Shown here in pieces: positions 25,545 to 35,432 of a stretch of 64,000 nucleotides of DNA. The DNA is taken from the NCBI RefSeq assembly GCF_020166395.1, contig NZ_JAIQXU010000002.1, positions 1 to 64,000 of the forward strand, read 5' to 3'. This stretch comes from Deinococcus betulae. GTDB taxonomy: Bacteria > Deinococcota > Deinococci > Deinococcales > Deinococcaceae. How positions within the stretch are numbered: the first letter of the stretch is position 1; the number at the start of each line of letters is the position of its first letter. A model generated the notes under the pieces. It had not been told where the DNA came from. It saw only the letters and a program-made list of their open reading frames with translations, and ran no database searches. The translations under genes and the position numbers were made by a program.

Positions 25545-25690
25545 CTCTCGCGGGCATGCCTCGTGAACCAACTACCTACTGGCCTGCAATCCAGAAGTGA
25601 ATGGGCTCCCTCTGAGATCGGCCACCTAAGCAGGCTCGTTCGCCCCTCCCCTGCCGCCCAGACTCTCCAGAGCTGCTCCCAAACAGCGCG

Positions 25691-25721
25691 GAGGGCCTGA
25701 GTAATGGCGCCTCAGGCCCTC
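25691..25721. terminator. Strong hairpin downstream of the 711-residue lipoprotein gene
   Basis: GAGGGCCTGAG and CTCAGGCCCTC form a perfect 11-bp stem with a 9-base loop, 46 bases past the stop of the minus-strand gene at 25768. TTTG follows on the plus strand; no T-run is seen on the minus strand, so efficiency is uncertain. Confidence 0.55.
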
Positions 25722-25767
25722 TTTGTCGAGTTATTCAGCGGGCCTGTGCCGCCCCTCGGGCTGGCCG

Positions 25768-27903
25768 TTATGGCGCTTCGATGCGGTGAATCGTCCAGGT
25801 GACGGTGCGCGTGGTGGGCAGGCCGTCCACCCGCAGCGTGAAAGTCTGCTGGCCGGTCAGGGTGGTCACGCCGTTTTGGGTACTCGCCTGGCCAGTCACC
25901 TTGAAGCCGCCCCAGCTGTGGGTGCGCTCGTTGGGCACGTCGCGGGCATCGCTGCGGTCGCCGTAAGGGTTGCAGCCGCCCTTGAAATAGGTGGTGGTCT
26001 TGATCTGCCCGGGCACCGCCCGGGTCTTGGCGCCGTACATGTACGAGAGGTTCAGGGTGTAGCTCCCGCCCGGTTCAAGCGTCAGGCCCAGCCGGTCGTC
26101 GCCGGCCACTTGGGCGCTGGAATCCTCCTTGGACGTATTTTTCTGAATGTTGGTGCGCTGGCTGCCATTGGCGCATTCCACGGCATAGGCCGCGTCATAG
26201 TTGATGTGGTGGGCGTAGTCGCTCTTGAAGGTTGCCTGCGCGTCCAGGGCGGCATTGTGGCTGTGTTCGCTGATGCCGCTGCCGCCCGTGATGGTGTAGA
26301 CGGCCACCGCGTCGGCGGTTTCCAGATCGGTGCCGGCCGGTTTCTTGGTGGGGTCCAGCAGCACCGTCTCTTCCTTGCGGCGGTCCTGAACCGTGACCTT
26401 GCCGGTCCAGCAGGTGTCGCCCTGCACGTCCGAACAGGCCGGCGCCCAGTCCCGCACCTTGAGCGGCAGGGTTGAGGAGATGGGCCACATGCGGTACAGC
26501 AGTTCGGCGGGCATGCCCACCAGCCCGCCAAGGCCGCCCAGCCCCGTGCCCAGGGCGTCCACCAGATCAGCAGCCAGGGCCGCACTCTTGATGGTGGCCT
26601 GCACGGAGACCTCGCCCGTCTTCTCGACCGCCTTGGGCGCGTCGCCCAGGTCCTCTTTCTGCCGCAGGCCCTCGAAGTGCAGTTCGGCCACGCCCGCCGC
26701 ATCGGTCTTGTCGTGCATCACTTCCTCGCCGGGGCGCGCGGCGACGACGCTGGTGTGCTGGTCGGCGTAGGAGCCGCTCCCCTGCGCCGCAAACACGCGC
26801 CAGCGCAGGTCAGCGCCCTCGACCGCGCCGGCGTTGGGCGCGCTGAAGTCCAGCCCGGCCACGTTAAAGGCCAGGCGAAAACAGTTGGCGTACTGCCAGT
26901 TGGCGCTCAGGTCATACCAGACCTTGGCGCGCGCCGTCACCACACCGTCGCCGTCGTGGACCGTGCTCTGGGTGCGCTGAAGGGTGTCAGTATCGGTGGT
27001 CAGGTCCAGCTGGAAACTCGCAAACGTCAGCGTGAACTTCAGGTAGCTGAGCAGGAGATTCGCGTTGCCCAGCAGCCCAGCGGCGGCGTCCACCGGACTT
27101 TCGCCCGGCGTGGCGCTCACCGAGTCCAGGTAGCCCAGCAGCTCACCGACCCCGGTGGTGATGACGCTGGCGGCGCCGTCCATGATGGTGCCTTCCGTGC
27201 CGCCGAAGGTGCAGGGCGGGGCGGCGTCCTGGGCGCGCAGCAGGGCGGGGGGCTGCGTGGGCACCGTGACGCCCCGGCTCTGGGCCAGACGCGCCAGCCC
27301 CCCCGACAGGCGCAGCAGCAGCAGGCTTTGCTGCGCCGCGTTCAGGGGGACCTGCTGCGGGGTCTGGCTGGTCAGCAGGTCGTTCGCCGGGCCACCCAGG
27401 GCCACCACGAAGCGCGACCAGAAGCGCACGGTCGGCACCGCACTGCCCACCCCCGCCCGCAGATCGGCCTGAATGAGCGCCGGGAGCCGCGCTGGGTCCG
27501 CCTGGGGCCAGACGGTCTGAAGGGTTTGCGCCAGGTCGCCCAGCGTGATGGCCCCGCCCTGGCCCTGAAGGTGGGCCAGCGCTTCGGGGTCGTCGGCCGC
27601 CAGGGCCAGACCCAGCGCCGGTTGCGCGGCGGGCCGCACCACCTCGCCGTTCAGGCGGCGCACGGCAATGCCCGCTTCGGCCAGGGCGTCGCGCAGCGCC
27701 GCCGGGTCACCGCTGGCGGCGCGCAGGGCCAGGGCGGCGGCCCGGCGGTCGAGCGCTGCCAGTTCATCTGGCGTGGCGACTGGCCCTGTGGGGGGCGTGC
27801 CTGGGGCAGGCGTGGGCGGGCCAGCGGGCGCAGATGGCGCTGAGCAGGCCGACAGCAGCAAGAGGGTCAGAAAAGAAATCCGGCGAACAGGCTGATGGAA
27901 CAT
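25768..27903 (-). CDS. Large lipoprotein, function unknown
   Basis: 711 residues. The N-terminus RISFLTLLLLSACSAP has a lipobox (LSAC), then a Pro/Gly-rich tether. The rest holds a helical Ala/Leu-rich part (about 45-200) and a larger beta-rich part with strands such as VVTARAKVWYDLSANW, and several Cys in the C-terminal half (ACSDVQGDTC, VECANGS, KGGCNPYG). The last segment reads VTWTIHRIEAP. No family is recognised. GAGGT lies six bases before the ATG. Divergent from the GGDEF-EAL gene. Confidence 0.65.
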   Translation of the reverse strand: MFHQPVRRISFLTLLLLSACSAPSAPAGPPTPAPGTPPTGPVATPDELAALDRRAAALALRAASGDPAALRDALAEAGIAVRRLNGEVVRPAAQPALGLALAADDPEALAHLQGQGGAITLGDLAQTLQTVWPQADPARLPALIQADLRAGVGSAVPTVRFWSRFVVALGGPANDLLTSQTPQQVPLNAAQQSLLLLRLSGGLARLAQSRGVTVPTQPPALLRAQDAAPPCTFGGTEGTIMDGAASVITTGVGELLGYLDSVSATPGESPVDAAAGLLGNANLLLSYLKFTLTFASFQLDLTTDTDTLQRTQSTVHDGDGVVTARAKVWYDLSANWQYANCFRLAFNVAGLDFSAPNAGAVEGADLRWRVFAAQGSGSYADQHTSVVAARPGEEVMHDKTDAAGVAELHFEGLRQKEDLGDAPKAVEKTGEVSVQATIKSAALAADLVDALGTGLGGLGGLVGMPAELLYRMWPISSTLPLKVRDWAPACSDVQGDTCWTGKVTVQDRRKEETVLLDPTKKPAGTDLETADAVAVYTITGGSGISEHSHNAALDAQATFKSDYAHHINYDAAYAVECANGSQRTNIQKNTSKEDSSAQVAGDDRLGLTLEPGGSYTLNLSYMYGAKTRAVPGQIKTTTYFKGGCNPYGDRSDARDVPNERTHSWGGFKVTGQASTQNGVTTLTGQQTFTLRVDGLPTTRTVTWTIHRIEAP

Positions 27904-27949
27904 AGGTCTACCTCGGCCACGACGCTAATCAGCTGGGGATGACACCCCA

Positions 27950-30874
27950 GTGACAGGGAGGCCGCAGGCCCGGCGGCGCCGTGAGCGGCTTACAATCCTC
28001 ATATGGCCCCTTTCAGCTCACCTGCCGGCCGGTGCGCCTGTGCCTGAGCAGGAGGCGCAGCTGTTCGCGGCCATGTTCCGGCGGTCGCCGATTGGCATGG
28101 CGCTGGTGTCGCCCGGTGGCCAGTTCATGACGGTCAACGAGGCGCTGTGCCGCATGCTGGGGTATACGGCCGAAGACCTGCTGAACCTGACCTTTCAGGA
28201 CATCACCTTCCCCGATGACCTGAACAGCGATTTGCAGCTGCTGGGGCAGATGCTGGCCGGCGAGATTGACCAGTACGAGCTGCGCAAGCGCTACTGGCGC
28301 CAGGACGGCACCCTGGTCTGGACCCAGCTCAATGTCTCCCTGATTCTGAACGAGGACGGCGCGCCCGCTTTCTTCGTGTCACAGATTCAGGATATTGACG
28401 CTCAGGTCAAGGGTGAGACGCAGCTTCACGCCCTGAACGAGCGCCTGCAGCTGGCCCTGGAAGCCACCGAGGACGGCGTCTGGGACTGGCGGCCCCAGAC
28501 AGGCGAACTGTTCGTATCTGAACGATTTGGGCGGATGCTGGGCCCCAGCGAACAGGCGCCGGCGACCCTGGACGCCTGGCTGGTCCGCGTGCATCCCGGC
28601 GACCTACCTGGGCTCCTCGCGGCCTACAGGGCCCATCTGGACAGCGGCGCGCCCCTGAATACCGAGTACCGGGCGCGGCAGACGGGCGGCGAGTGGCGCT
28701 GGTTTCAGCTGCGCGGCCGGGTCACCACCCGCGACGCCCAGGGCCGCCCCGAACGGGTTACCGGCACCCAGACCGACGTGACCGAGCGAGTTCGCGTGAC
28801 CCAGGACCTCCAGATGGTCATGACCAATCTGCCGGCCCTGATCGGGTACTGGGACCGGGAGTTGCGAAACCGCTTTGCCAACCCGACCTACACCGACTGG
28901 TACGGCTTCGACCCGGCCGAGATGCGCGGGCGGCATATTCAGGAACTGATGAGCCCAGAGATCTACGCGCTCAACCTGCCGCTGATGCAGTTGGCCCTGG
29001 GCGGCGACCCGCAGCGGTTTGAAGGCACACTCGTCGATGTCAGCGGCCGCCGCCGCACCATCGAACTGTCGCTGGTCCCTGACGGGTCAGGCGAGGAAGT
29101 GCGCGGTTTCATTGCCCTGGGGATGGACATCACGGCCCGCAAGGCCGCCGAGCAGGCGCTGCTGGAACAGAAGGAACTGGCCAGGGTCACCCTGGCTTCT
29201 ATCGGCGACGGCGTGGTCACCACAGATCCCCAGGGCCAGGTCACGTTTCTGAATGCCCCCGCCGAGCGCCTGACCGGCTGGACCCTGGCCGAGGCCCACA
29301 GCCGGCCCGTCGAAGAGGTCATGACGCTGCTGGAAGAAGACACGCTCACGGCGGTGCCCAATCCGCTGCGCCAGGTGCTGCGCGACCACCAGACACTCAG
29401 CCTGGCCCGGAACACCAACCTGCGCAGCCGCAGCGGCCAGATGTACAGCGTCGAGGATTCAGCGGCGCCGATTCTGAATGAGGCCGGCCAGCTGCTGGGC
29501 GCCGTCCTGGTGTTTCACGACGTTTCAGACACCCGCGCGATGGCCCGGCACATGAGCCACCTGGCCCAGCACGACTCGCTGACCGACCTGCCCAACCGGC
29601 TGCTGCTGCGCGACCGGGTGTCGCAGGCCATAGAACGCGCCCGGCGGCAGGGTGGGCGGTTTGCCGTGCTGTTTCTCGATATGGACCACTTCAAGAACGT
29701 GAACGATTCTCTGGGTCACCATGTCGGCGATGAGCTGCTGCAGTCCATTGCCGGACGCCTGCGCGCGGCGCTGCGGGCGTCAGATACGGTCAGCCGGCAG
29801 GGCGGCGACGAATTTATCGTGATGCTGCCCGACATCCGGGAAACGGCGGATGTTGAAACGGTACTCGGCAAATTGATGGAGGTCATCAGCGCGCCCTATC
29901 ACCTGGCCGGCCACCGGGTTGACACCTCATTCAGCATTGGCGTCGCCCTCTATCCAGAAGACGGCGAGGACACCGACACCCTCCTGCAACATGCCGACGC
30001 CGCGATGTACCGCGCCAAGGATGAGGGCCGGGGCCGCCACCGCTTCTTTTCCCGGTCCATTCATGAGGCCAGTCTGGCCCGTCAACTTCTTCAGGCGGAG
30101 TTGCGCCGCGCCCTGGACCAGCGTCAGTTCAGTCTGGTGTATCAGCCCAAAGTGAACCTCTGGACGAGGCAGGTGCTGGGCGTCGAAGCGCTGCTGCGCT
30201 GGACGCGCCCGGATGGCCGGCCCATCTCGCCTCTGGAATTCATTCCGCTCGCCGAGGCCAGCGGCCTGATTGTGCCGCTGGGCGCCTGGGTGCTAGAAAC
30301 AGCCTGTCAGCAGAGCCGCGCCTGGGCGCAGGCTTCGGGCGAAGAACTCGCCGTTTCGGTCAATATCTCAGCGGTTCAGTTTACGGACCCTGGGTTTGTG
30401 GACATGGTCGAGCGGTGCCTGCGCAACACGGGCCTGTCCCCCCGGCTGCTGGAACTGGAATTGACCGAAAGCATGCTCATCACCGATATCGCCCGCGTGC
30501 AGCAGACCTTGCGGGCGCTGCAGGCCCTGGAGGTGTGTGTCTCGATTGACGATTTCGGCACAGGCTATTCCAGCCTGAGCTACCTGCAAAACTTTCCGGT
30601 GCAGACCCTGAAGATAGACCGGTCCTTTCTGAAAACGGTGCCGGACGATCCACAGGCCTCGGCAGTGGTCGAAGCCGTGATTGCGCTGGGCCGCAGCCTG
30701 AATCTGGGCGTGATCGCCGAGGGCGTGGAAACCACGGAACAGGCGCGCTGCCTGCTGAATCTGGGCTGCGCGGCCATGCAGGGATATCTGTTTGGTCGGC
30801 CCATGGCGGCGCCAGAGCTGCTGGCCTGGGTCCAGGAGTGGCACAGAGGAGGCGACTCGTGGGAAGAGGCTTGA
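27950..30874 (+). CDS. PAS-GGDEF-EAL cyclic-di-GMP enzyme
   Basis: Up to 974 residues. Four PAS-like segments (the first at about 35-150: FRRSPIGMALVSPGG, NEALCRMLGYTAEDL) precede a GGDEF domain with RQGGDEFIVML and an RASD inhibitory site five residues before it. Then comes an EAL domain with VEALLRW, ELTESMLI, DDFGTGYSSLSYL, KIDRSFL and EGVETTEQ. Both active-site sets look intact, so it may make and break cyclic-di-GMP under control of its sensor domains. No membrane helix. The GTG at 27950 is the longest start; a GTG at 28040, just before the first PAS domain, is also likely. Confidence 0.88.
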   Translation: MTGRPQARRRRERLTILIWPLSAHLPAGAPVPEQEAQLFAAMFRRSPIGMALVSPGGQFMTVNEALCRMLGYTAEDLLNLTFQDITFPDDLNSDLQLLGQMLAGEIDQYELRKRYWRQDGTLVWTQLNVSLILNEDGAPAFFVSQIQDIDAQVKGETQLHALNERLQLALEATEDGVWDWRPQTGELFVSERFGRMLGPSEQAPATLDAWLVRVHPGDLPGLLAAYRAHLDSGAPLNTEYRARQTGGEWRWFQLRGRVTTRDAQGRPERVTGTQTDVTERVRVTQDLQMVMTNLPALIGYWDRELRNRFANPTYTDWYGFDPAEMRGRHIQELMSPEIYALNLPLMQLALGGDPQRFEGTLVDVSGRRRTIELSLVPDGSGEEVRGFIALGMDITARKAAEQALLEQKELARVTLASIGDGVVTTDPQGQVTFLNAPAERLTGWTLAEAHSRPVEEVMTLLEEDTLTAVPNPLRQVLRDHQTLSLARNTNLRSRSGQMYSVEDSAAPILNEAGQLLGAVLVFHDVSDTRAMARHMSHLAQHDSLTDLPNRLLLRDRVSQAIERARRQGGRFAVLFLDMDHFKNVNDSLGHHVGDELLQSIAGRLRAALRASDTVSRQGGDEFIVMLPDIRETADVETVLGKLMEVISAPYHLAGHRVDTSFSIGVALYPEDGEDTDTLLQHADAAMYRAKDEGRGRHRFFSRSIHEASLARQLLQAELRRALDQRQFSLVYQPKVNLWTRQVLGVEALLRWTRPDGRPISPLEFIPLAEASGLIVPLGAWVLETACQQSRAWAQASGEELAVSVNISAVQFTDPGFVDMVERCLRNTGLSPRLLELELTESMLITDIARVQQTLRALQALEVCVSIDDFGTGYSSLSYLQNFPVQTLKIDRSFLKTVPDDPQASAVVEAVIALGRSLNLGVIAEGVETTEQARCLLNLGCAAMQGYLFGRPMAAPELLAWVQEWHRGGDSWEEA

Positions 30875-31151
30875 GCTGTCTCCCCTCTCGTCAGGCATAA
30901 ACGTCGTCCCAGATGACTTTCTCAGCTCAAGCCCGGAACGGTAGTTCAGGTATGCAGCTGAGGAGTCACGACCTGGGCAAGCCCGGTGGGTCATGCCTGA
31001 CGCCCGCATCAGCTGCGCCTCTTCAGGCCAACACCCCAGCGGCTGACCAGGGCCGTGGTGCTGAGAACACCCGCAGGACAGCTAGACTGGTCTGAAGTTC
31101 ATTCGTTCGGCAGGGCACCCGATGGCCCTGTTCCTTCCCGCGAGGTGCCCC

Positions 31152-32534
31152 ATGACGCAACTTCAACCCGGCGAGAAACGCAGGCTGTCCGACTTCTTCC
31201 CCGACTCGCGCTTGCGCATTCAGGTCACGCACGACCTGGCCCAGGCCGATGTTAGCCTCTTCGGTCTGGACCGCGAACGGAAGCTCCGCGACGACCGGTA
31301 TTTCATCTTTTATAACCAGCTTCAGAGTCCTGGGCGCGAGGTCACGCTGAACCTTGAGGGCGGCCGCGCCACCTTCGACCTTGACCTCTCGGCGCTGCCG
31401 GCCAGCATTGAGCGGCTGGTGTTCGTGATTTCGCATGACCAGCGGCCCATGAGCCAGCTGGGCCAGCTGCGCTTGAGCGTTCAGACGGCCCAGGGCAGCG
31501 AACAGGCCGTCATTCCCCTGAACGGCACCCTCTTTACCGCCGAGCGAGCCCTGATGATTGCTGAACTCTACCGGCACGCTGGAGAGTGGCGGCTGGGCAG
31601 CGTCGCGCAGGGATTTCAGGGCGGCCTGGATTCACTCCTGACCTACTTTGGCGGTCAGGCGGTGGAGAATCAGAGCCCCCAGCCCCCAGCCCCCTCGGTG
31701 CCAGCACCCGCCCCGGCGCCAGCCTGGACCGACCCGGCGCCTGTCCCTCCCCCAGCGCCGCCGCCCGCGTCAGGCGGGTCCAGTGGGGCGGGGGGCCTGG
31801 GCACCAGCATCTCGGACTTTCTGCGGAGCAGTGCGGAGCAGGACCGGCCCGGCGACGTGTTCGAGCTGGAGTCGAGCAAGATGCTGGAGGTCAAGGTCAA
31901 CGGGCGGGTCTGGAGCAAACTTGGGGCAATGATTGCCTACAAAGGCCGCCTCGACTTTCAGCGGGCCAGCACCCTCAGTGACCTGATGGGCGGCATGCGC
32001 TCGGGGGGGAACCGCATGGGCGCGCTGCTGGGCGCCGCCATGCGGATGGGCAGCGGCGAGATGGGGCCGCTGGTCAGCATCCAGGGACAGGGGGTGTGCT
32101 ACCTCGCCGATCAGGGCAAGGAAATCTCCATCATTCGGCTCCAGGGCGATACCCTGAACATCAACGGCAAGAGCCTGCTGGCGTTTGAAGACACCGTGAC
32201 CCACGAGATCACCATGCAGCGCTCTATGGCGGGAATGGTGGCGGGGGGCCTCTTTAGTGTGCAGGTGCGCGGCAACGGTCTGGTCGCCATCCTGAGCCAC
32301 GGGCAGCCACTGACCCTGCGCGTCACGCCCCAGGAACCGGTGTTCACCGACCCCAACGCCACCATTGCCTGGAGCGACCACCTGCGGCCCGACCTGCGCG
32401 TCAGTCAGGACTTGCGGTCAATGTTTGGGCGTGGCGGCGGCGAAACCCTTCAGATGGCTTTTCAGGGCAACGGCTTTGTGGTTGTGCAGCCTTACGAAGA
32501 GGCGGCCGCGATGGAACACCTCCCGAACCATTAG
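31152..32534 (+). CDS. TerD-AIM24 fusion protein
   Basis: 460 residues from the ATG at 31152, with GAGGTG six bases upstream. Residues 1-165 are a TerD-like beta domain (RLSDFFPDSRLRIQVTHDL, DDRYFIFYNQLQSPG, MIAELYRHAGEWRLGSVAQGFQGGL). A Pro/Ala-rich linker follows (about 175-215), then an AIM24-type domain (MLEVKVNGRVWSKLGAMIAYKG, GPLVSIQGQGVCYLADQG). The canonical calcium site of TerD (GDNRTG-x-G-x-GDDE) is missing, as in TerA-like N-terminal domains. It probably acts at the inner face of the envelope with the Ter proteins encoded downstream on the other strand. Confidence 0.85.
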   Translation: MTQLQPGEKRRLSDFFPDSRLRIQVTHDLAQADVSLFGLDRERKLRDDRYFIFYNQLQSPGREVTLNLEGGRATFDLDLSALPASIERLVFVISHDQRPMSQLGQLRLSVQTAQGSEQAVIPLNGTLFTAERALMIAELYRHAGEWRLGSVAQGFQGGLDSLLTYFGGQAVENQSPQPPAPSVPAPAPAPAWTDPAPVPPPAPPPASGGSSGAGGLGTSISDFLRSSAEQDRPGDVFELESSKMLEVKVNGRVWSKLGAMIAYKGRLDFQRASTLSDLMGGMRSGGNRMGALLGAAMRMGSGEMGPLVSIQGQGVCYLADQGKEISIIRLQGDTLNINGKSLLAFEDTVTHEITMQRSMAGMVAGGLFSVQVRGNGLVAILSHGQPLTLRVTPQEPVFTDPNATIAWSDHLRPDLRVSQDLRSMFGRGGGETLQMAFQGNGFVVVQPYEEAAAMEHLPNH

Positions 32535-32607
32535 CGGCGATGAGGGCCGACAGCGGTCGTCTGCCGTTTGTTACAGGCTCTCCGGCTTTTCGACAGAGCC
32601 GCGCAGC

Positions 32608-32643
32608 AACCCCAGAGTGACCTCATTGAGGGGCTCTGGGGTT
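32608..32643. terminator. Hairpin after the TerD-AIM24 gene
   Basis: AACCCCAGAG and CTCTGGGGTT form a 10-bp perfect stem with a 16-base loop, 74 bases beyond the stop. No T-run follows. Confidence 0.5.
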
Positions 32644-32783
32644 CGCCTTGCAGTTTAGCCAGCGTCTCCTCTCTTTTTAAGTTCACTGCTGGCGCTTCAT
32701 GGGCGAGCAGAAGGAATGAACTGGGCCTGGGCTATGGCGTGTAGGCAAAGAGATATAGACAGTTGGCATGCAACCATCAAGGT

Positions 32784-33167
32784 ATGGAGCCTTGGATGGT
32801 CACGAGGATTGAGACACTCGAAGGGCAGTACGGCACAGTCCCGCCGCCATGGGTAGTGTTTCCGAATGAGCATCTTTACAGCATGTGCTGGCGGATGGGT
32901 GGCGGAGAAGAGTTCATCATGGTGTGGTGGCCGTGGTGGAGAAGCCAAGCACTGGACGAAGCGGCACGAATCGAATATTTTCGGCAGTTTCCACCAGAGC
33001 CAAGATGGCTTGATTGGATGTTGGACGCCATCTGGGATCTCCCTTTGCCTGAAGGAGATGACGAGGAGGAACTGTTGGATCGAACGCCCTATTTCTTGAA
33101 GGCAGAGACTCTTGGTTTTGGAAGTCGTGAAGCTTACGAGCAAGACTTACAGGACCCTCGCCCCTAA
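32784..33167 (+). CDS. Small acidic Trp-rich protein
   Basis: 127 residues from ATG 32784; ATG 32796, with GGAG six bases upstream, would give 123. It reads YGTVPPPWVVFPNEHLYSMCWRMGGGE, then VWWPWW, RIEYFRQFPPEPRWLDWMLDAIWDL, and an acidic stretch. A conserved-looking, folded small protein; I have seen similar short ORFs without known function. Base composition is more AT-rich than the flanking genes. It stands alone between the TerD-AIM24 gene and the convergent DUF2786-like gene. Confidence 0.6.
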   Translation: MEPWMVTRIETLEGQYGTVPPPWVVFPNEHLYSMCWRMGGGEEFIMVWWPWWRSQALDEAARIEYFRQFPPEPRWLDWMLDAIWDLPLPEGDDEEELLDRTPYFLKAETLGFGSREAYEQDLQDPRP

Positions 33168-33247
33168 TCTTTACCTTTCGCCGTCAAGAACACCCTCGCC
33201 CAGCCGCCGAATCGGCGCCCACCGCCAAGCCAAGCTGGGCCGCTCCT

Positions 33248-33991
33248 TTATTTGGGCGCGCGCCGCCGGGCGTGTTGTTCAGCCAGCACCTTTCCAGCTT
33301 CCAGCAGTTGACATTTCAGGGGTTCAAGGTCATGCACCATCATGGACCGGACGAGGGCCAGCTGCTCTCCGCTGAGGTGGGCCTGCACACCTTCTGGGGT
33401 GGTCTGGATTCGCCGGGCGCCCAGGCCAGCCAGCAGCCCACTCACCAGCAGCTGCTCTAGCTCGCCCTGCACCCTGAGGAGCCGCTGTGGATGGGTCGCC
33501 AGCCACAGCGCTTGCCGCACCGCCTCGTGGGTGCGCGCAGCGATGCTGCCCCCGAAGTCAGAGAGCGCGGCAGGCGTTACCTGCGCCGCCGCCCCCAGGT
33601 ACGCCTGTTCATCAGCGCCGTCCAGGTGGGCCCAGGTGGCGGCGCGGGTCTGGGCCAGCAGGGTCAGGTCCAGAACCTCGACCACCCGGGCGATTTCTGC
33701 GGCTGTTAGAGACGGATCGTCGACAAGGTGACCCAACGCCTCGTCCTGCTCATCAGTACCAAGTTTTGCCAGATACAGCTGCGCTTCCCGGATACTGGCC
33801 AGCACCGACAGGTCCTGCGTGACTGGCAGGCCAGGGTCAATGTCGTATAGCGTCAGGTCGTGGGTCTGAAGATGGGTCAGCAGCAGGCGGGCCGCATTGC
33901 TGCGCTCGCCGCCCACCCCACGGCGGGCGAGTTGCAGCAGTTTGAGGGCGCGCGTGCGCAGAGGGTGGTCAGCCGCGAGGGTCCGGGTCAT
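33248..33991 (-). CDS. DUF2786-like protein
   Basis: 247 residues. The N-terminus, LRTRALKLLQLARRGVGGERSNAARLL and HLQTHDLTLYDID, matches the DUF2786 pattern (a short helical domain with an L-x-K/R-A-x(n)-N-E-x-A-like core). The remainder is helical, with ARTHEAVRQALWLATHPQRLLRVQGELEQLLVSGL near the middle. Cytosolic, no catalytic motif recognised; the function of the family is not known to me. GGAAG lies about eight bases upstream of the ATG. Confidence 0.6.
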   Translation of the reverse strand: MTRTLAADHPLRTRALKLLQLARRGVGGERSNAARLLLTHLQTHDLTLYDIDPGLPVTQDLSVLASIREAQLYLAKLGTDEQDEALGHLVDDPSLTAAEIARVVEVLDLTLLAQTRAATWAHLDGADEQAYLGAAAQVTPAALSDFGGSIAARTHEAVRQALWLATHPQRLLRVQGELEQLLVSGLLAGLGARRIQTTPEGVQAHLSGEQLALVRSMMVHDLEPLKCQLLEAGKVLAEQHARRRAPK

Positions 33992-34238
33992 CGGATGGCT
34001 TCCAGGGAAACGAGATTCAGGGGAACTGACCAGGGCAGCGAGCCTGCAAGGACGACGTTCAGGCTCAGACCATCAGGGCGCCTCAGGATGCTTCTGCTTT
34101 GCAGAGCTAACCGAGGAGCACCGCCAAGACCGCTGGGGCCGGCCCAGCACCAAGCAGTCTCCCCAAGAAACAGCAGGGCCGTCACCCTTTCCACCACAAC
34201 ATCGTCCTCACGTCTCGACAGGCCTCCGCAGGCACAAG

Positions 34239-34273
34239 AAAAAGCCTCTGGGGCCACAGGGGCCTCCAGAGGC
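34239..34273 (-). terminator. Intrinsic terminator of the Ter operon
   Basis: On the minus strand, GCCTCTGGAGGCCCC pairs with GGGGCC-x-CAGAGGC around a short loop (34244-34273) and is followed by TTTTTCTT (from 34243 down). It lies 21 bases after the stop of the DUF475 gene and ends the downstream Ter transcription unit. Confidence 0.8.
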
Positions 34274-34293
34274 AGCATAGCAGTGCGCGCGGC

Positions 34294-35355
34294 TCAGTCG
34301 GCCTGAGGTCGGCCACCATTTTCAAGGGCGTCGCGCCGGTTGGCCCGCAGCGACGAGAAGATAGACCAGACGATGAAGCCTACGCCAATCAGACCCGTGA
34401 CCACTTCCGGCACATGCAGGTTCCGGTTGGTGCTCAGCAGCATGATGATGGCCAGCGCCAGGATGCCGTAGTGGGCGCCGTGTTCCAGGTAACGGTATTC
34501 GGCCAGCGTGCCTTTGTGAACCAGAAACAGCGTCAGCGAACGCACGAACACCGCGCCGATGGCCAGACCCGCCGCGATAATCACGACGACCTTGGTGATG
34601 GCGAACGCGCCGATCACGCCGTCCAGCGAGAAGCTAGCGTCCAGCACTTCCAGGTACAGGAAGGCCGACAGGCCCGCCGCACCAGCCTTGGCGGCCATGT
34701 CATCGGCATCGAACAGGTTGCCGATGGCGTTCATGGCCAGGTACAGCGCCAGACCAATCAGGCCGGCCATCAGGGCCGTGGTCTGTTCTGCGGGCGCCAC
34801 CATGAACTTCGTGACCAGCATCAGCGCGATGACCGTCACAACCACCTGAATGGTGTCCAGTTTGCCGATGCCCGCCAGACGGCGCTCGAAACCGCCCAGC
34901 CAGTGCACGTCCTTTTCCGGGTCGATCAGGTAGTTCAGGGCGACCAGCAGCAGGAAGACGCCGCCGAAGGCGCTGATGGCCACCTCGGCGCGCTCCAGGT
35001 ATTCCGCGTAGCGTTCCGAATCATTCAGGGCCAGGTTGGCCACTTCACCAAAGCCCAGGCCGGAGGTCAGCGCCACGATCAGGATGGGGAAAATAAGGCG
35101 CATCCCCACCACGGCAATCAGGATGCCCCAGACCAGAAAGCGGTCCTGCCACTTCTTGGTCATGTTTTTGAGGACCGAAGCGTTGACCACCGCGTTGTCG
35201 AAGCTGAGGCTGACTTCCATCACGCCCAGCACGAGCGCGATAAACAGGTAGTTCAGGGCCGTCCCGATACCGCCGGTCTGAAGGCCATACACGAAGGCCA
35301 GGATCAGAGAGACGAAGGTGACGCCAAAGGCAAAAATAAATTCTCGGTTGATCAT
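34294..35355 (-). CDS. DUF475 / TerC-like integral membrane protein
   Basis: 353 residues from the ATG at 35355, with AAAGGA upstream. About nine hydrophobic segments are visible, beginning IFAFGVTFVSLILAFVYG. Conserved acidic patches lie inside helices: MEVSLSFDNAVVNASVL and LEVLDASFSLDGVIGAF, the paired E-x(n)-D-N / D-x(n)-D pattern of TerC-like metal-ion transporters. TerC family proteins anchor Ter complexes at the membrane and are linked to metal export. It is the last gene of the unit, 77 bases after a TerD-family gene. Confidence 0.85.
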   Translation of the reverse strand: MINREFIFAFGVTFVSLILAFVYGLQTGGIGTALNYLFIALVLGVMEVSLSFDNAVVNASVLKNMTKKWQDRFLVWGILIAVVGMRLIFPILIVALTSGLGFGEVANLALNDSERYAEYLERAEVAISAFGGVFLLLVALNYLIDPEKDVHWLGGFERRLAGIGKLDTIQVVVTVIALMLVTKFMVAPAEQTTALMAGLIGLALYLAMNAIGNLFDADDMAAKAGAAGLSAFLYLEVLDASFSLDGVIGAFAITKVVVIIAAGLAIGAVFVRSLTLFLVHKGTLAEYRYLEHGAHYGILALAIIMLLSTNRNLHVPEVVTGLIGVGFIVWSIFSSLRANRRDALENGGRPQAD

Positions 35356-35432
35356 GGTGTCCTTTGATAAAGGGGCCTCCCAGTCCCCAGGAGGGGCCGC
35401 CGGGAGGCGTGAAGAGTCAGGTGAAAAGAGGG

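Larger units (their letters stand above)
25278..25767. other. 490-bp gene-free region with two hairpins
   Basis: No credible ORF. It contains the composite inverted repeat at 25483-25544 and the strong hairpin at 25691-25721, and must hold the promoter for the secreted protein gene at 24447. Confidence 0.5.
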
